From Massariosphaeria phaeospora (lineage: Eukaryota; Ascomycota; Dothideomycetes; Pleosporales): DNA of 64,000 nt. The first letter of the stretch is position 1, and each line of letters starts with the position of its first letter. The stretch is from positions 248,001 to 312,000 of the forward strand of contig JAADJZ010000012.1 of assembly GCA_011032825.1 (NCBI GenBank), written 5' to 3'. Under the pieces are notes generated by a model, which saw nothing but the letters and a program-made list of their open reading frames with translations, had not been told where the DNA came from and ran no database searches. Positions 13,601-22,666 of this stretch are shown in pieces. The position numbers and the translations under genes were made by a program.

Positions 13601-13673
13601 TAGAACAATTTCTTAGGCAGAATCTTCGAGTCCAATCGAGATTACTTTCGGTAAGAGAACACTTTTGATAACA
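10660..13673 (+). mobile_element. Element A, second part: RNase H, integrase, chromodomain and 3' end
   Basis: Continues the gypsy element cut at 4689. RNase H resumes as YYSRKFLRAKLNYNVYNKK near 10705. Integrase is recognisable at about 11540-11880; the segment ITNRNKLF (11598-11621) corresponds to ITDRDKLF, so a catalytic Asp is Asn, while the LE.YLRMYTNKLQNN block holding the catalytic Glu is still visible. At about 12270-12385 the reading YEVKEV..LQKFRR..RYLVK.QK corresponds to a C-terminal chromodomain, so A is a chromovirus. After about 12560 there is no coding signal; 12600-13673 should contain the 3' LTR, ending in GATAACA at 13673. Its 5' partner is not in the window, so LTR length cannot be set. 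Confidence 0.8.
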
Positions 13674-16486
13674 AAATGTCTAAACTTTTTGTACTCGTAG
13701 AGTATTTCTAAAAGTGCGCTAATTTTTTTCTTTACTCTAACTTGTTAATTTAAAAGCTTTGAGTTAGTATTTGTTAAGTTAAACTTTTGTATTTTAAAGC
13801 TGTCCTTTGTTAATGCAATTACGTTAATTGTTTTTTTATTTGCTATTAAACTTTGCCGATGCGTAGGCATAGTGTTAGAAGCGCTATTTCTACAACACTC
13901 TAGTATAAGCGTGTTTTTTTTTAGTTAATCTAAGAATTGTGCTTTTTTAACTAGAAAAGTTTTAAAATAATGTCGTAGATAGCTAGTTCAAAAACGTTAA
14001 AAGCTAACTTCTTTTAGTATTGTTTAATGTGCAATAGTACGTTACTTATTTTGTATATAACTACTAGTTGTGCTTGTATAAGCTATTCGTTGGTACTAGC
14101 AAGTAGATAAAGCTATTGTTTTTCTAGTAGGTGTAAACTAGCTACAAATACTGCTTAAGCAAAAACAAAGTTATCTTGTACTTTTATGTCGATTAAAGCT
14201 TTTATCAAGTAACTATTAAGCTTTACTAAAAGCTTAATTTGTTTTGCTAAGTTAATTACGTTAATTTGTTTAACTTTAAAGTTAAGCGTTGCTAGCTTAA
14301 AAAAGAATTTGTATTAAATTCGTTAACTTTCTTAAAAGTTTAATGCTGTGCGTAGTTAAAGTGTAGGCAAGTTTGCTACTAAGCTTAAATACAGTTGTTA
14401 TTTACAAGCATTTGCATTACAAGTAGTTTCGCTAAGTTGTTTTTTCTAGAAAAGTGCGGTATGTTGCGTTTGTTTTATAAGTAGTATTCGCAAGTATTGT
14501 TTTTGCAGTTAAACTACTTCTAAAAGCAGAATTAGCTTTTTCTTTTAAAAAACTATTTTGAACTTTGCTTATTAGAGTAATGAGTAAGATAGTAGTTGTA
14601 AAAGTACACTATTTATAACATTTTCGCGTGTTCTAGATTCTAGTAGTTTAAGTAGTACTATAGTTAGTAGAAGTTTGCGTTGTTGCATTTTTTTTTAAAG
14701 CATTGTTAAAATTCTTTCGTAGCTTTATCGTGCTAGTGTTTTTTAGTAGCTAATTTGTTTAGATCTAAAAGTAGAATGTTTTCTTTAGAGCGTTTTGTTT
14801 TTTAAGCTTTTAATAGATTTCTTGTTTGTTTTTTTTTGTAAGCTATTAGTTGGGCTTGTTAAAATATTTCTATACTACTTCGTTGTAATCGAGTACATTG
14901 TCTTAGAGTAAAGTATTAGATTAATAAATTCTTTGTACTTGTTTTTCTTTAGTAATTTAATTTTTATGTTTTGTAGTATTTAGTAGGTTTAGTTGCTTAT
15001 CTAGTAACTTATATTTTTTGTTTATTAAAAAGTTAGTATCGTTGCAAAGCAACTTTCTTTTAGCTAAACCTATTCTTTTAGGCAACTATTCTCTCTAATT
15101 CTTAACATCTATAGAAGTAATTACTTTCTATTTTTTATTAATACTACTTGTAGTATTAGATAGTACGTTTAACTATTAAACAACTTTGTTTTTTTAGTAA
15201 CAGTTGCTAGAAATGTAGCTTGGTTTGCTACAATTATAGCAAGTTCTTGTTTTCTTGCTATACTTTAATTGTTTGTTAATTAGTTTGCTTTTGTTAAAGT
15301 TGTTGAGGTGCATAGGTTTGTATTTTTAGGCTAAGTTGTATATGCCTATCGAGCGTAAGTGTTGCGTTTGTACTCAACGCTAACTAGTGTTAAGTATATA
15401 ACTCTTGCTGCTTTTTAGTGCGTAGAACTTTACTTTAGCTTGCATTTTAATTGCAAGTTCGTACAACTTATTGTTAAAGCAAATTAATTTTTTAATTAAA
15501 TTGCTTAAAGTATTTGTAGCTGCTTCGAAGCGCATTAGTTTTGCTTTAACGTTATTTTTTAGCTTTTGCTTGTACATGCGCATAAGTGCCTTGTCGTTCT
15601 AGTTAGTCTAAATAAAGTACTATTAAAACAAGTTAGCGTAGTTTTTAGCTAACTTAGTCTAGCGCATTTGTTAAATAGTTTTTTCTGCGATAGCAAGTTT
15701 GTTAGCAACTGCGTAGAATTGTTGCAGCTTGTTTTTAAACACAGCGCGATTTTTGAACATGCGTATAATTATGTTTTCGTTATTATTGCTATCTAGATAC
15801 TTTTTTAAGTAGAGTTAAATTTACTTAAAAGCTATTTTTTTTTATGTAGAAAGCTATTAGAAATGCCTTGTTAATATCGTTAACGTAGTTATTTTTAAAC
15901 TTAAAGAAAAAGTTAAACTAAAGTAACTAGTTCTCTAGCTTTAAGCGATTTCTATAGTAGAAGTTAAGCTTTGCTACTTTCGTACCGCTAGTGCGAGTAT
16001 AAAAAGAAGTAGTTATTAAAGTATTACTTATCTTAAAGGTTTTTAATATGTAAAGGCTAAGCGAACTTAAAAAAGTCGTTTATTAAGCTTAAATTAGTTT
16101 TTGAGAAATAAGTAAGTTTAATAAACTAAAAAAGTTGTATAGCGTTTAATACTAAGGCAGTAGCAAGCTTCGTTTTGCAAAAAGTATAAAAGTCAAAGTA
16201 AAAGTTAACTTGTAAATTGTAAAATTAAAAACAACAACTATAAAAGTGCGTTGTTTTCTGTAGTTTATATACTAGAAAGTGTTTTTGCTTATTTTTAAGC
16301 GCTTACTATTAAGCAGTGCTCGTTGCTAAGCGCTTACTATTAAGCGCGCTTATTCTTAAGCGCTTACTAGTAAGCAGTTACGTAACTAAGATTTAGTTAG
16401 CTTGCTGTGTAACTTTATTAGTAGCTTATAACTCAAGCGCTTCGCGCTAAGCCTAGTTGTAATACTAAATCGTAACACTTTTATAG
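13674..16486 (-). mobile_element. Truncated copy C2 of the C gypsy element
   Basis: Second copy of 103-2914, colinear over about 2.8 kb. The minus strand carries the same gag remnant (open 15583-15380) and the same knuckle at 15241-15200, again with Tyr replacing the ligand His. The outer LTR end is at 16486 (TGTTACGATTTAG on the minus strand). On the left, homology stops at 13674, exactly where element A ends in TAACA, while C1 continues its coding frame through the equivalent point. C2 is therefore the truncated copy, most simply cut by insertion of A. To the right it abuts the outer Fot1 copy. Confidence 0.78.
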
Positions 16487-17159
16487 CTGTTAATAATAAA
16501 GAGCTAATAAGCGCTTACAACTTTTTTTTTGTATACTTGTTAAAGTACTTTAACTACTATAGCTTAAGTTTATTTATTGTTTAGCTATTCTTAGAAACTG
16601 CAATAACTTAGTTTTAAAGCAAATTCTTTTTTTTGTACTAAGCAAAAAAGTAATAGCAGCTTTTAAAAATAATAAAAAGTAGAATAGCTTACTCTATTGC
16701 GTTAATGCTTTGAATAACTATTGTTTACTTTCTATTGCTTTACTGTATTGCTTTTAGCTATTCTTGTTTTTTTAAAGCTATAACAACTACTTTAGTTAAT
16801 ATCTAGTTTATTATAAAGCCTAACTTGTTAAAGTTATACGTATTTTTATTCTAGATACTATACTTAGCTTTTATATTAGCTACTAGGCGAAACTAGCTTT
16901 AAATAACTTCTAAATTCTTGCAAAGCGCTTTTTTGTAATTGTACTTGCGATTAAACTTTATTGTAAACTCAAAGCAGTGCTTAACCTACGTACTAGGCTA
17001 GTTTAAGCTAATCTAGCCTAAATTGCGCTTTGCGCGTAAAGAATTAGCTATATTAGCTACAGCTACAAGCTTAAAGAAAAATCTGCGCGTAATAAGCTTA
17101 AGTATATGCTCAACAACTACTTTTATTTTAAGCTTAGTTAGATTTTTTAATTTAAGCTA
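16487..17159 (-). mobile_element. Outer Fot1/pogo-like transposon, fragment 1 (transposase remnant)
   Basis: This segment is the inverted counterpart of about 17440-18085 in the inner copy. For example, the block with GCTTAACCTACGTACTAGGC near 16980 recurs inverted near 17580. It is therefore a minus-strand copy of the same transposase region. It ends at TA (17158-17159), the target of the inner copy, and continues at 19026. Its 3' end is missing because element C2 abuts at 16486. It is more heavily mutated than the inner copy. Confidence 0.85.
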
Positions 17160-17219
17160 ACGTACTTTACGAGTTGGTAGATTACACGAGTTCGTAGATT
17201 ACTTTTGCCAAGCTCCTAC
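17160..17219 (+). repeat. Left terminal inverted repeat of the inner Fot1-like element
   Basis: Pairs with 18966-19025. The ends begin ACGTACTTTAC. The mismatches between the two arms (five by eye) are all transitions. Each arm contains a direct sub-repeat of about 14 bp of the form AGTTNGTAGATNAC, a possible transposase binding unit; that last point is inference. Confidence 0.9.
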
Positions 17220-18965
17220 TAACTCTACCTATGCACGCGATGCTTTAACAACAACACTAGGTAGAGCCTTCTACAGAACGTTAGATACAAACTGCCCTTT
17301 AGGCTTTTAAACAAAACGCAACACTTTTTTAGCAACGCGCTGCAGCTATCTACAACGTTGCTTAATTATTACTAAGCTGCTAACGCGTAGAACAGACTCT
17401 ACAAGTAGATTGCTAGCCTAAATTAAAGAATCTAACAAAAACTAAAGAGAGCGTAGTTATTAAGCATATACTTGAGCTTATTACGCGCGGATTTCTCTTT
17501 AGGCTCGCAGCTGTAGCTAATATAGCTAATTTCTTGCGCGCAAAGCGCAATCTAGGCTAAGTTAGCTTAAACTAGCCTAGTACGTAGGTTAAGAGCTGCT
17601 TTAAGTTTACAATAAAGTTTAATTGCAAGTACAATTACAAAAAAGCGCTCTGCGAGAATCTAAAGGTTATTTAAGGCTAGTTTAGTCTAGTAGCTAACAT
17701 CAAAGCTAAGTACAGCATCTAGAATAAAGACACGTACAACTTTAACAAGACAGGTTTTATAATAGGCTAGATATTATCTAGAGCAGTTGTTACAGCTTTA
17801 GAGAAACGAGAACAGCTAAAGGCAATACAGCAAGGCAATAAAGAGTAAACAACAGTTATCTAAAGCATCAACGCAACAAAGTAAGCTATTCTACTTTTTA
17901 TTATTTTTAAAGGCTGCTATTACTTCTTTGCTTAGTACAAAGAGAAGAATCTGCTTTAAGACTAGGTTATTGCAGTTTCTAAAAACGGCTAGACAACAAA
18001 TAAGCTTAGCTTGCAGTAGTTAAAGCACTTTGATAAGTATACAAAAAAAAAAGTAGTTAGTGCTTACTAACTGCTCGCAATTAACGGCTATAAAAGCTAT
18101 AACTCGCTCGCATTCTAGCAATACTGCAAAGAGAACAAGATTATTACTATCTACATGCTTTCGCACTTATCGCACTTCCTGCAGCCTCTTAATGTAGGTT
18201 GTTTTGCTTTTCTAAAAAAAGCGTACAGGCGCCAAGCCGAAGATCTCATGCGCAACTGTATTACTTACATTACAAAACTTAAGTTCTTACTATGCTTTAT
18301 ACGCGCCTATAATGCAGCAATTACTCTTAGTAATATTCAAAAAAAGTTTCGAGGCGCTAGATTAGTTTCATTTAACTTAGAACAGGTTATAATAGCCTTT
18401 GACGTCTAGTTGCGTACTCTATTACTACTACTGCCTATTAATAACGAGCCCTAGCAGTTGCAAACTTTAAGCAATACTCTTAAATTTAGGTCGCAATTAA
18501 CGCTTGTAAAAGCAAAGATTTAGAAGCATGTAGATAGCTTACCGACGTCTATAGTAAAGGCCTTTAAAAAAGTCTCAAAAGAGGCAGCTATTATTGCGCA
18601 CAAGCTAGTGTTAGCGCAAAAAAAGATCGCAAAGCTTTAAGCGGCAAATAAAGCTGCCACGCGACGTAGATCGCATAAAAGAAAGCAAATTTAGGCAAAA
18701 AAAACTTTAATAGTTGAGAATAAAGCTTGTCTAACTGCTCTAAAAGAGTTTAGAGCGCGTAGTAATAAAAAGAAGCCAAAGACGCAGGTACGCGCTGAAG
18801 TAGGTGAACTATCTCAAAAGCAGTGTAGACAGTGCAATTAAACCAAACATAATGCGCGTACGTGTAAGCAAGTAGTAAAAGTAAACTTTAAATAATATCG
18901 CGTATTGTATTGCTCTATACAGGGCCAAAGTGAGCTGTTTTGCGCCAGAATAGAGTGGTTTTGGT

Positions 18966-19025
18966 AGGGGCTTGGCAAAAGTGATCTACGAACTCGTGTG
19001 ATCTACTAACTTGTAAAGTACGTTA
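18966..19025 (-). repeat. Right terminal inverted repeat of the inner Fot1-like element
   Basis: Reverse complement of 17160-17219 with only transition differences. It ends GTAAAGTACGT and is followed by the TA duplication. This right arm keeps more G/C than the left arm. Confidence 0.9.
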
Positions 19026-19279
19026 GCAATTTGCTTGTAAAAGCTATTTAGCGCGTTAATTGCTTAGTGTTGTATAAAAGACATTGTAGATAGCTGTAGC
19101 GCGTTGCTAAAATAGTGTTGCGTTTTGTTTAAAAGCTTAAAAAGCAAGCTGTATCTAACGTTCGTTAGAGAAGTCTATTTAGTGTTGTTGTTAAAGCATT
19201 ACGTAGAAAGGTAGTTTTAGTAAGAGCTTGGCAAAAGTGTTCGGCTAACCTGTGTGTCTGGCCAACTCGTGAGGTACGT
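19026..19279 (-). mobile_element. Outer Fot1/pogo-like transposon, fragment 2 (5' end with terminal repeat)
   Basis: Resumes the outer copy after the inner insertion. It matches the reverse complement of 17220-17440 and ends in the outer copy's own terminal repeat (about 19223-19279, ending GAGGTACGT), followed by TA at 19280-19281. Its terminal repeat diverges from the inner element in the middle (GTTCGGCTAACC where the inner family has a GATCTACGAAC type sequence), so the two copies are related rather than identical subfamilies. The AT bias fades within this fragment. Confidence 0.85.
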
Positions 19280-19330
19280 TATTAAGAGTGAATTAGGCGT
19301 ACTACGCTGCGCACTTGTAGAATTCTTCTG

Positions 19331-20018
19331 TTTAAATAAGGCGAAGGATAGGCGGAACCACACTTTGGGTAGGCGGAACCACAGTTTGAGATGTACGCGT
19401 GCAGCCCCTCGCTTAGTACTTTTTAGTACGGCCGAGCTTCTGCCGAGGAACACCAAAACTTCGGACGGCAGAGGCACCCGCAGCCTTTACAGCGCCGGCG
19501 ATCTTTGCGCACCTACTGCACCACCTCCACAGCGACTCAAAATACCTGCGCATTGAAAGAAGCTGTAATGTTTGTATGCGACGGCTATCTAAACTCTCGC
19601 AGCCCTTTTCTGACGTGTGGTTGCTGCGATGCAGGTGCGGGTATCTCTGCTGCACCCAGCGCCGCCGCCGGGTGCTGCCTCTGCGGGTGCCTCTGCGGGT
19701 GCCTCTGCGGGTGCCTCTGCGGCGCTGGCAGCGGCGCACCTTCAGCGACCCTACGCAACAACCACGCGGTGGAATCTTGCTGTGAAAGTTTGTATAGCTG
19801 TCGCATACATTTCTGCATATTTGAATTTGGTGCGCAGGTATTTTGGATCGCTCTGTGTAGGTGCGCGGCAGGTGCAGGCGCTGCCGTACATGAGATGAGA
19901 TTTTAGAGTTCGTCGGCTAAACCTCGGCAGTACGGATAATCCGGTTGCACGCGTATATCTCAAACTGTGGTTCCGCCTACCCAAAGTGTGGTTCCGCCTA
20001 TCCTTCGCCTTAAATAAA
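19331..20018. mobile_element. Foldback-type (MITE-like) element with long inverted repeats and minisatellite core
   Basis: The terminal 73 bp at 19331-19403 recur inverted at 19946-20018 with only a few mismatches. Each arm contains two direct copies of a 20-bp unit beginning TAGGCGGAACCACA. The symmetry continues inward: the blocks around 19505-19610 (CAAAATACCTGCGCA, TTTGTATGCGACGGCTAT) recur inverted at about 19785-19870. The centre (19677-19722) is a 12-bp minisatellite. Several overlapping reading frames are open on both strands, but none shows a known domain, and the symmetry explains their openness. No clear target duplication was found. The element shows no sign of RIP and lies immediately beside the AT-rich block. 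It is probably non-autonomous; its family is unknown to me. Confidence 0.78.
19677..19722. repeat. 12-bp minisatellite, about 3.9 units
   Basis: Unit GCCTCTGCGGGT repeated head to tail with no mismatch in three full units and a partial fourth, at the centre of the foldback element. The length is a multiple of 3, which keeps every frame open. Confidence 0.95.
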
Positions 20019-21074
20019 GCGTCAAGCTCTCCTCCCGCAGGGGCTCTCAATATGTCAGCTTATTAAGACTCGACTCGGGCTAGTTCCGGATTGCTACTGC
20101 TTGTATATATTATTACTAGTCTAGTCTAGGTAGTTTCCCGGCACAATGCCAGCTTTTAGCGAAGCTTGCGCGATTACGGTTTTACTCGCAACTCTGCATC
20201 TCGTATCCGCTGTGATACTGACTAGGTAGACCCAGTCCAGTTCAGTCCAAGATGCGCTCGCTCTGCAAGTACTTACTTAGCCGGTGTTGCAAGTAAAGCT
20301 CTAGCAGGATGAATGGCATGCGTTTGCGTCTACGGCTGCGTCGCTGGAGAGAATATCGTCTCAGATATGGTAGTTGATGCCACTCAAGGTAATAGGTAGT
20401 GGATATTGATTGGAGTGATAAGGTACGGGCTTGGCGCATGATTTGTACGGGAGTTGCGTTATAGAGTTAAGGGCGACAGGGGGGCCGGCGGCTTTTCGGC
20501 TGGTGCGGGCGGCGGTGCCTGCGTTGGGCGGGCTTGGCTGGGGGGCACAGACAGGCACACGACTCGCTTCCTTCCTTTCAACCACGCTTTTATTTACGGC
20601 GCGTCGGAGCGTGGGTCGCCTGGTCTTGTCGCTCGTTTCACTTTCATTGTTGCTGCTGCTGCTGCATACCTACGTACATCTGAGACGGTGTCACCACACT
20701 CGTTTTTTGATTGTTTTTTTGACTATTTTGTATACAAAGACGGGCGCGCAAAAAGATGGAGCTTGCATTTTCTTAATTGTACCTACCTACTCTACCGTAC
20801 CAACACCCACGGACGGCTGCGACAGAAACCGCACGCGCGCGCAACGCAACGCAACGCAACGCACCCAACCAACCTCTCTACAGCAGGACGGGACTGACCT
20901 ACGCTTCCGCTGAAGCAAAATCGACCGACCGACCGACCGAACAAACGATCGAACAAACGATCGAACTTTCCTTTCGCCGGCGCGGACAGAGGGATAGAGG
21001 ACGTGCGAAGCAGGCAGGCAGGCAGGCGGGGGGAAACAGAAACAGAAACAGACACGGAAGCAGAAACAGCGTCG
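20019..21074. other. Intergenic and presumed 5' leader of the Ras-like gene
   Basis: No convincing gene. It holds short simple repeats: (GCAAC)n near 20838-20862, (CGAC)n near 20918-20940, a duplicated GATCGAACAAAC unit, (GGCA)n near 21010, and (ACAGAA)n near 21035-21066 just before the Ras start. These are compatible with a long 5' untranslated leader. Open frames here, such as 20431-20913, have low-complexity content and no recognisable domain. Confidence 0.6.
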
Positions 21075-22090
21075 ATGGACGAGAACAACCGCATCACCAT
21101 CACGGTGTGCGGCGATGGCGGGTGTGGTATGTTACTATGGGCCCCCAATTGGAAAGATGTTTTGTTAGGAGAACGGAACTGAGCTGATGCGGGGATTGTG
21201 CAGGCAAATCGTCGATTACGTTGAGGTTGGTGAGGAGCCAGTGGACGCATGAGTGAGTTATATCTTTGTTTTTGTTGGGGGTTGAATGAGGGAGTGAGGG
21301 GGTGCGATGCGATGCGCTGAGCGGGTCGGTGGTGTTTGGACTGTGTCTGGACGGAGAATTGGACTGAATTGAATTGGACGCTGTGCTAACGGACGCGCAA
21401 CTGCAGATACGACCCTACGATAGGTGTGCGCTCTCTCCCTCTCCCAGCATCCCCATCCCCATCCCTCCCGTCTCCCTCAACACCAGCGCCTCAAACGTCC
21501 TCCCACCCCACCCCACCATACAAACCCCCAAACTAACAACCCCTCCCCTCCCCCAGAGGACTCCTACTCCGTAACGCGCCACATCGACGGCCAACCCTAC
21601 TTCCTCATGCTGACCGACACGGCCGGCCAAGAAGAATACCGCTCGCTCTGGGCAGCCTCGAACCTGCGCTCCGACGCCTTCCTGCTCGTCTACGACATCA
21701 CCAATCCGATGACGCTCGACGCGCTCGACCACTTCGCCGCCATGATCGACATGGAAGAGGCGGCGCGCGAGGACGACGGCGGCCGCGTGCCGCCCGTCAG
21801 GATCGTCGCGGGCAACAAGTGCGACTTGCAGGCTGCGCGCCAGGTGCGCAGTCAGCAGGGGTTGGAGTGGGCGAGGCAGCGCAGGTGTGGGTTTATGGAG
21901 ACGAGTGCGAGGGATATGGTCAATATTGAGGAGACGTTTGCGCGTGAGTCGATGTCTTTTTTTTCTACGTCTTGCTGTCTCACTTCGAGGACGTGAGTGC
22001 GCGTGATGAAGAAGAATAAATACTGAAAGGGCCGTGATATAATAGTGCTCGTCCGCCGCGTCGTCGAAGCCCGCCGTTTACACTACAGCC

Positions 22091-22124
<34 letters not shown>

Positions 22125-22323
22125 CCACACCACCGACCCTACCCTTCCCACACGCACCGCCGCTCTCGCACCACCACCACCCGGAACCACCACTGAAAAG
22201 GGCGCCGCATCCTCGAACACAAAGACAAACCCCCCGCGCGGCGAGAAGAAGAAGATCGGGAACCCATTTGGCGGCGCGTGGAAGAACAAGAATTTGTCTT
22301 GGAAGAGACTCAAGTGTTGGTGA
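21075..22323 (+). CDS. Ras-family small GTPase with polyglutamine C-terminal extension
   Basis: Five exons: 21075-21126, 21204-21252, 21407-21423, 21557-21943, 22046-22323 (260 aa). All Ras signatures are present: G1 GDGGCGKS, G2 YDPTIEDSY, G3 DTAGQEEY, G4 NKCD, G5 ETSAR. It is therefore a GTP-binding switch protein of the Ras family rather than Rho or Rab; the cellular pathway cannot be told from sequence alone. Exon 3 is only 17 nt. After the G domain comes a tract of about 11 Gln (22084-22121), a Pro/Thr-rich linker and a basic tail ending RLKCW. A canonical CAAX box is missing: the only Cys is second from the end, so prenylation is uncertain unless splicing differs. The start is the first ATG of the exon that joins in frame to the P-loop. 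Confidence 0.88.
22084..22121 (+). repeat. (CAA)n microsatellite coding polyglutamine
   Basis: About 11 to 12 uninterrupted CAA codons inside exon 5 of the Ras-like gene. Pure-codon runs of this kind are prone to length change. Confidence 0.95.
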
Positions 22324-22666
22324 CGCAGTTGAATGAGTGAGTGAAGGAGTCAGGCAGAAGGAATGAATGGTGCGACTATATAATATATCCAGGAACCGAC
22401 AGATTTTGCAAGAATAGCACGGGTGGGACGGACGGGACGGGACGGACAGGCGGAGTGCGCTGGGAATACCTATTTGATACCAGGGGGTTTGGAGTTACAA
22501 GGAGCTGCTTTGGTGTGGGCTAGGTGGCGACGTGTAGGAAAGCTAACGTGGTTCGATTACAACAAACAAGGAGATCACTTCCCACCCATCTATCTGTCTG
22601 TCTATGCTAGATTTTTTTTTTCCTTCAACCCCGACCCGACCCCGACGCGATTTTTGACCCGACTAA
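22324..22666. other. Convergent 3' intergenic region
   Basis: Separates the 3' ends of the Ras-like gene and ADE12. It contains a (GGGAC)n stretch near 22430-22445 and a T run at 22611-22621. No gene seen. Confidence 0.6.

Larger units (their letters stand above)
17160..19025 (+). mobile_element. Inner Fot1/pogo-like DNA transposon (Tc1/mariner superfamily), 1866 bp, defective
   Basis: Full-length element with 60-bp terminal inverted repeats, flanked by TA (17158-17159 and 19026-19027), the standard duplication of this superfamily. The plus strand encodes a broken DDE transposase. Near 18079 LAINGYKSYNS corresponds to the LLVDGHGSH type motif, with D to N and H to Y. At 18155-18409 an 84-codon open stretch reads HLSHFLQPLNVGCF, where the family has HTSHLLQPLDVGCF, so the last acidic residue is also Asn. 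Frequent upstream stops leave no complete protein. The element lies wholly inside a second copy of its own family in the opposite orientation. It could only move with help from an intact relative. Confidence 0.92.

Noticed and set aside
13621..13660. tRNA-like TTCGAGTCC segment
   Set aside because: No matching acceptor stem or D-loop upstream; better explained as the terminal part of element A's LTR.
97..16491. The 2.8-kb repeats as LTRs of one giant element, with CTTTT at both outer ends
   Set aside because: CTTTT does occur at 92-96 and 16487-16491, but on the minus strand C1 keeps a coding frame through position 97 (EYKEFRHFF then the LLEHKL block), so 97 is not an element end. The match is treated as chance.
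19217..20050. Cluster of overlapping open frames on both strands (60-133 codons)
   Set aside because: They arise from the palindromic foldback element and its 12-bp repeat, which keep all frames open. No domain, and composition differs from real genes.
20431..20913. 160-codon open frame, plus strand
   Set aside because: Low-complexity content, overlaps simple repeats, no homology recognised; more likely leader or promoter of the Ras-like gene.
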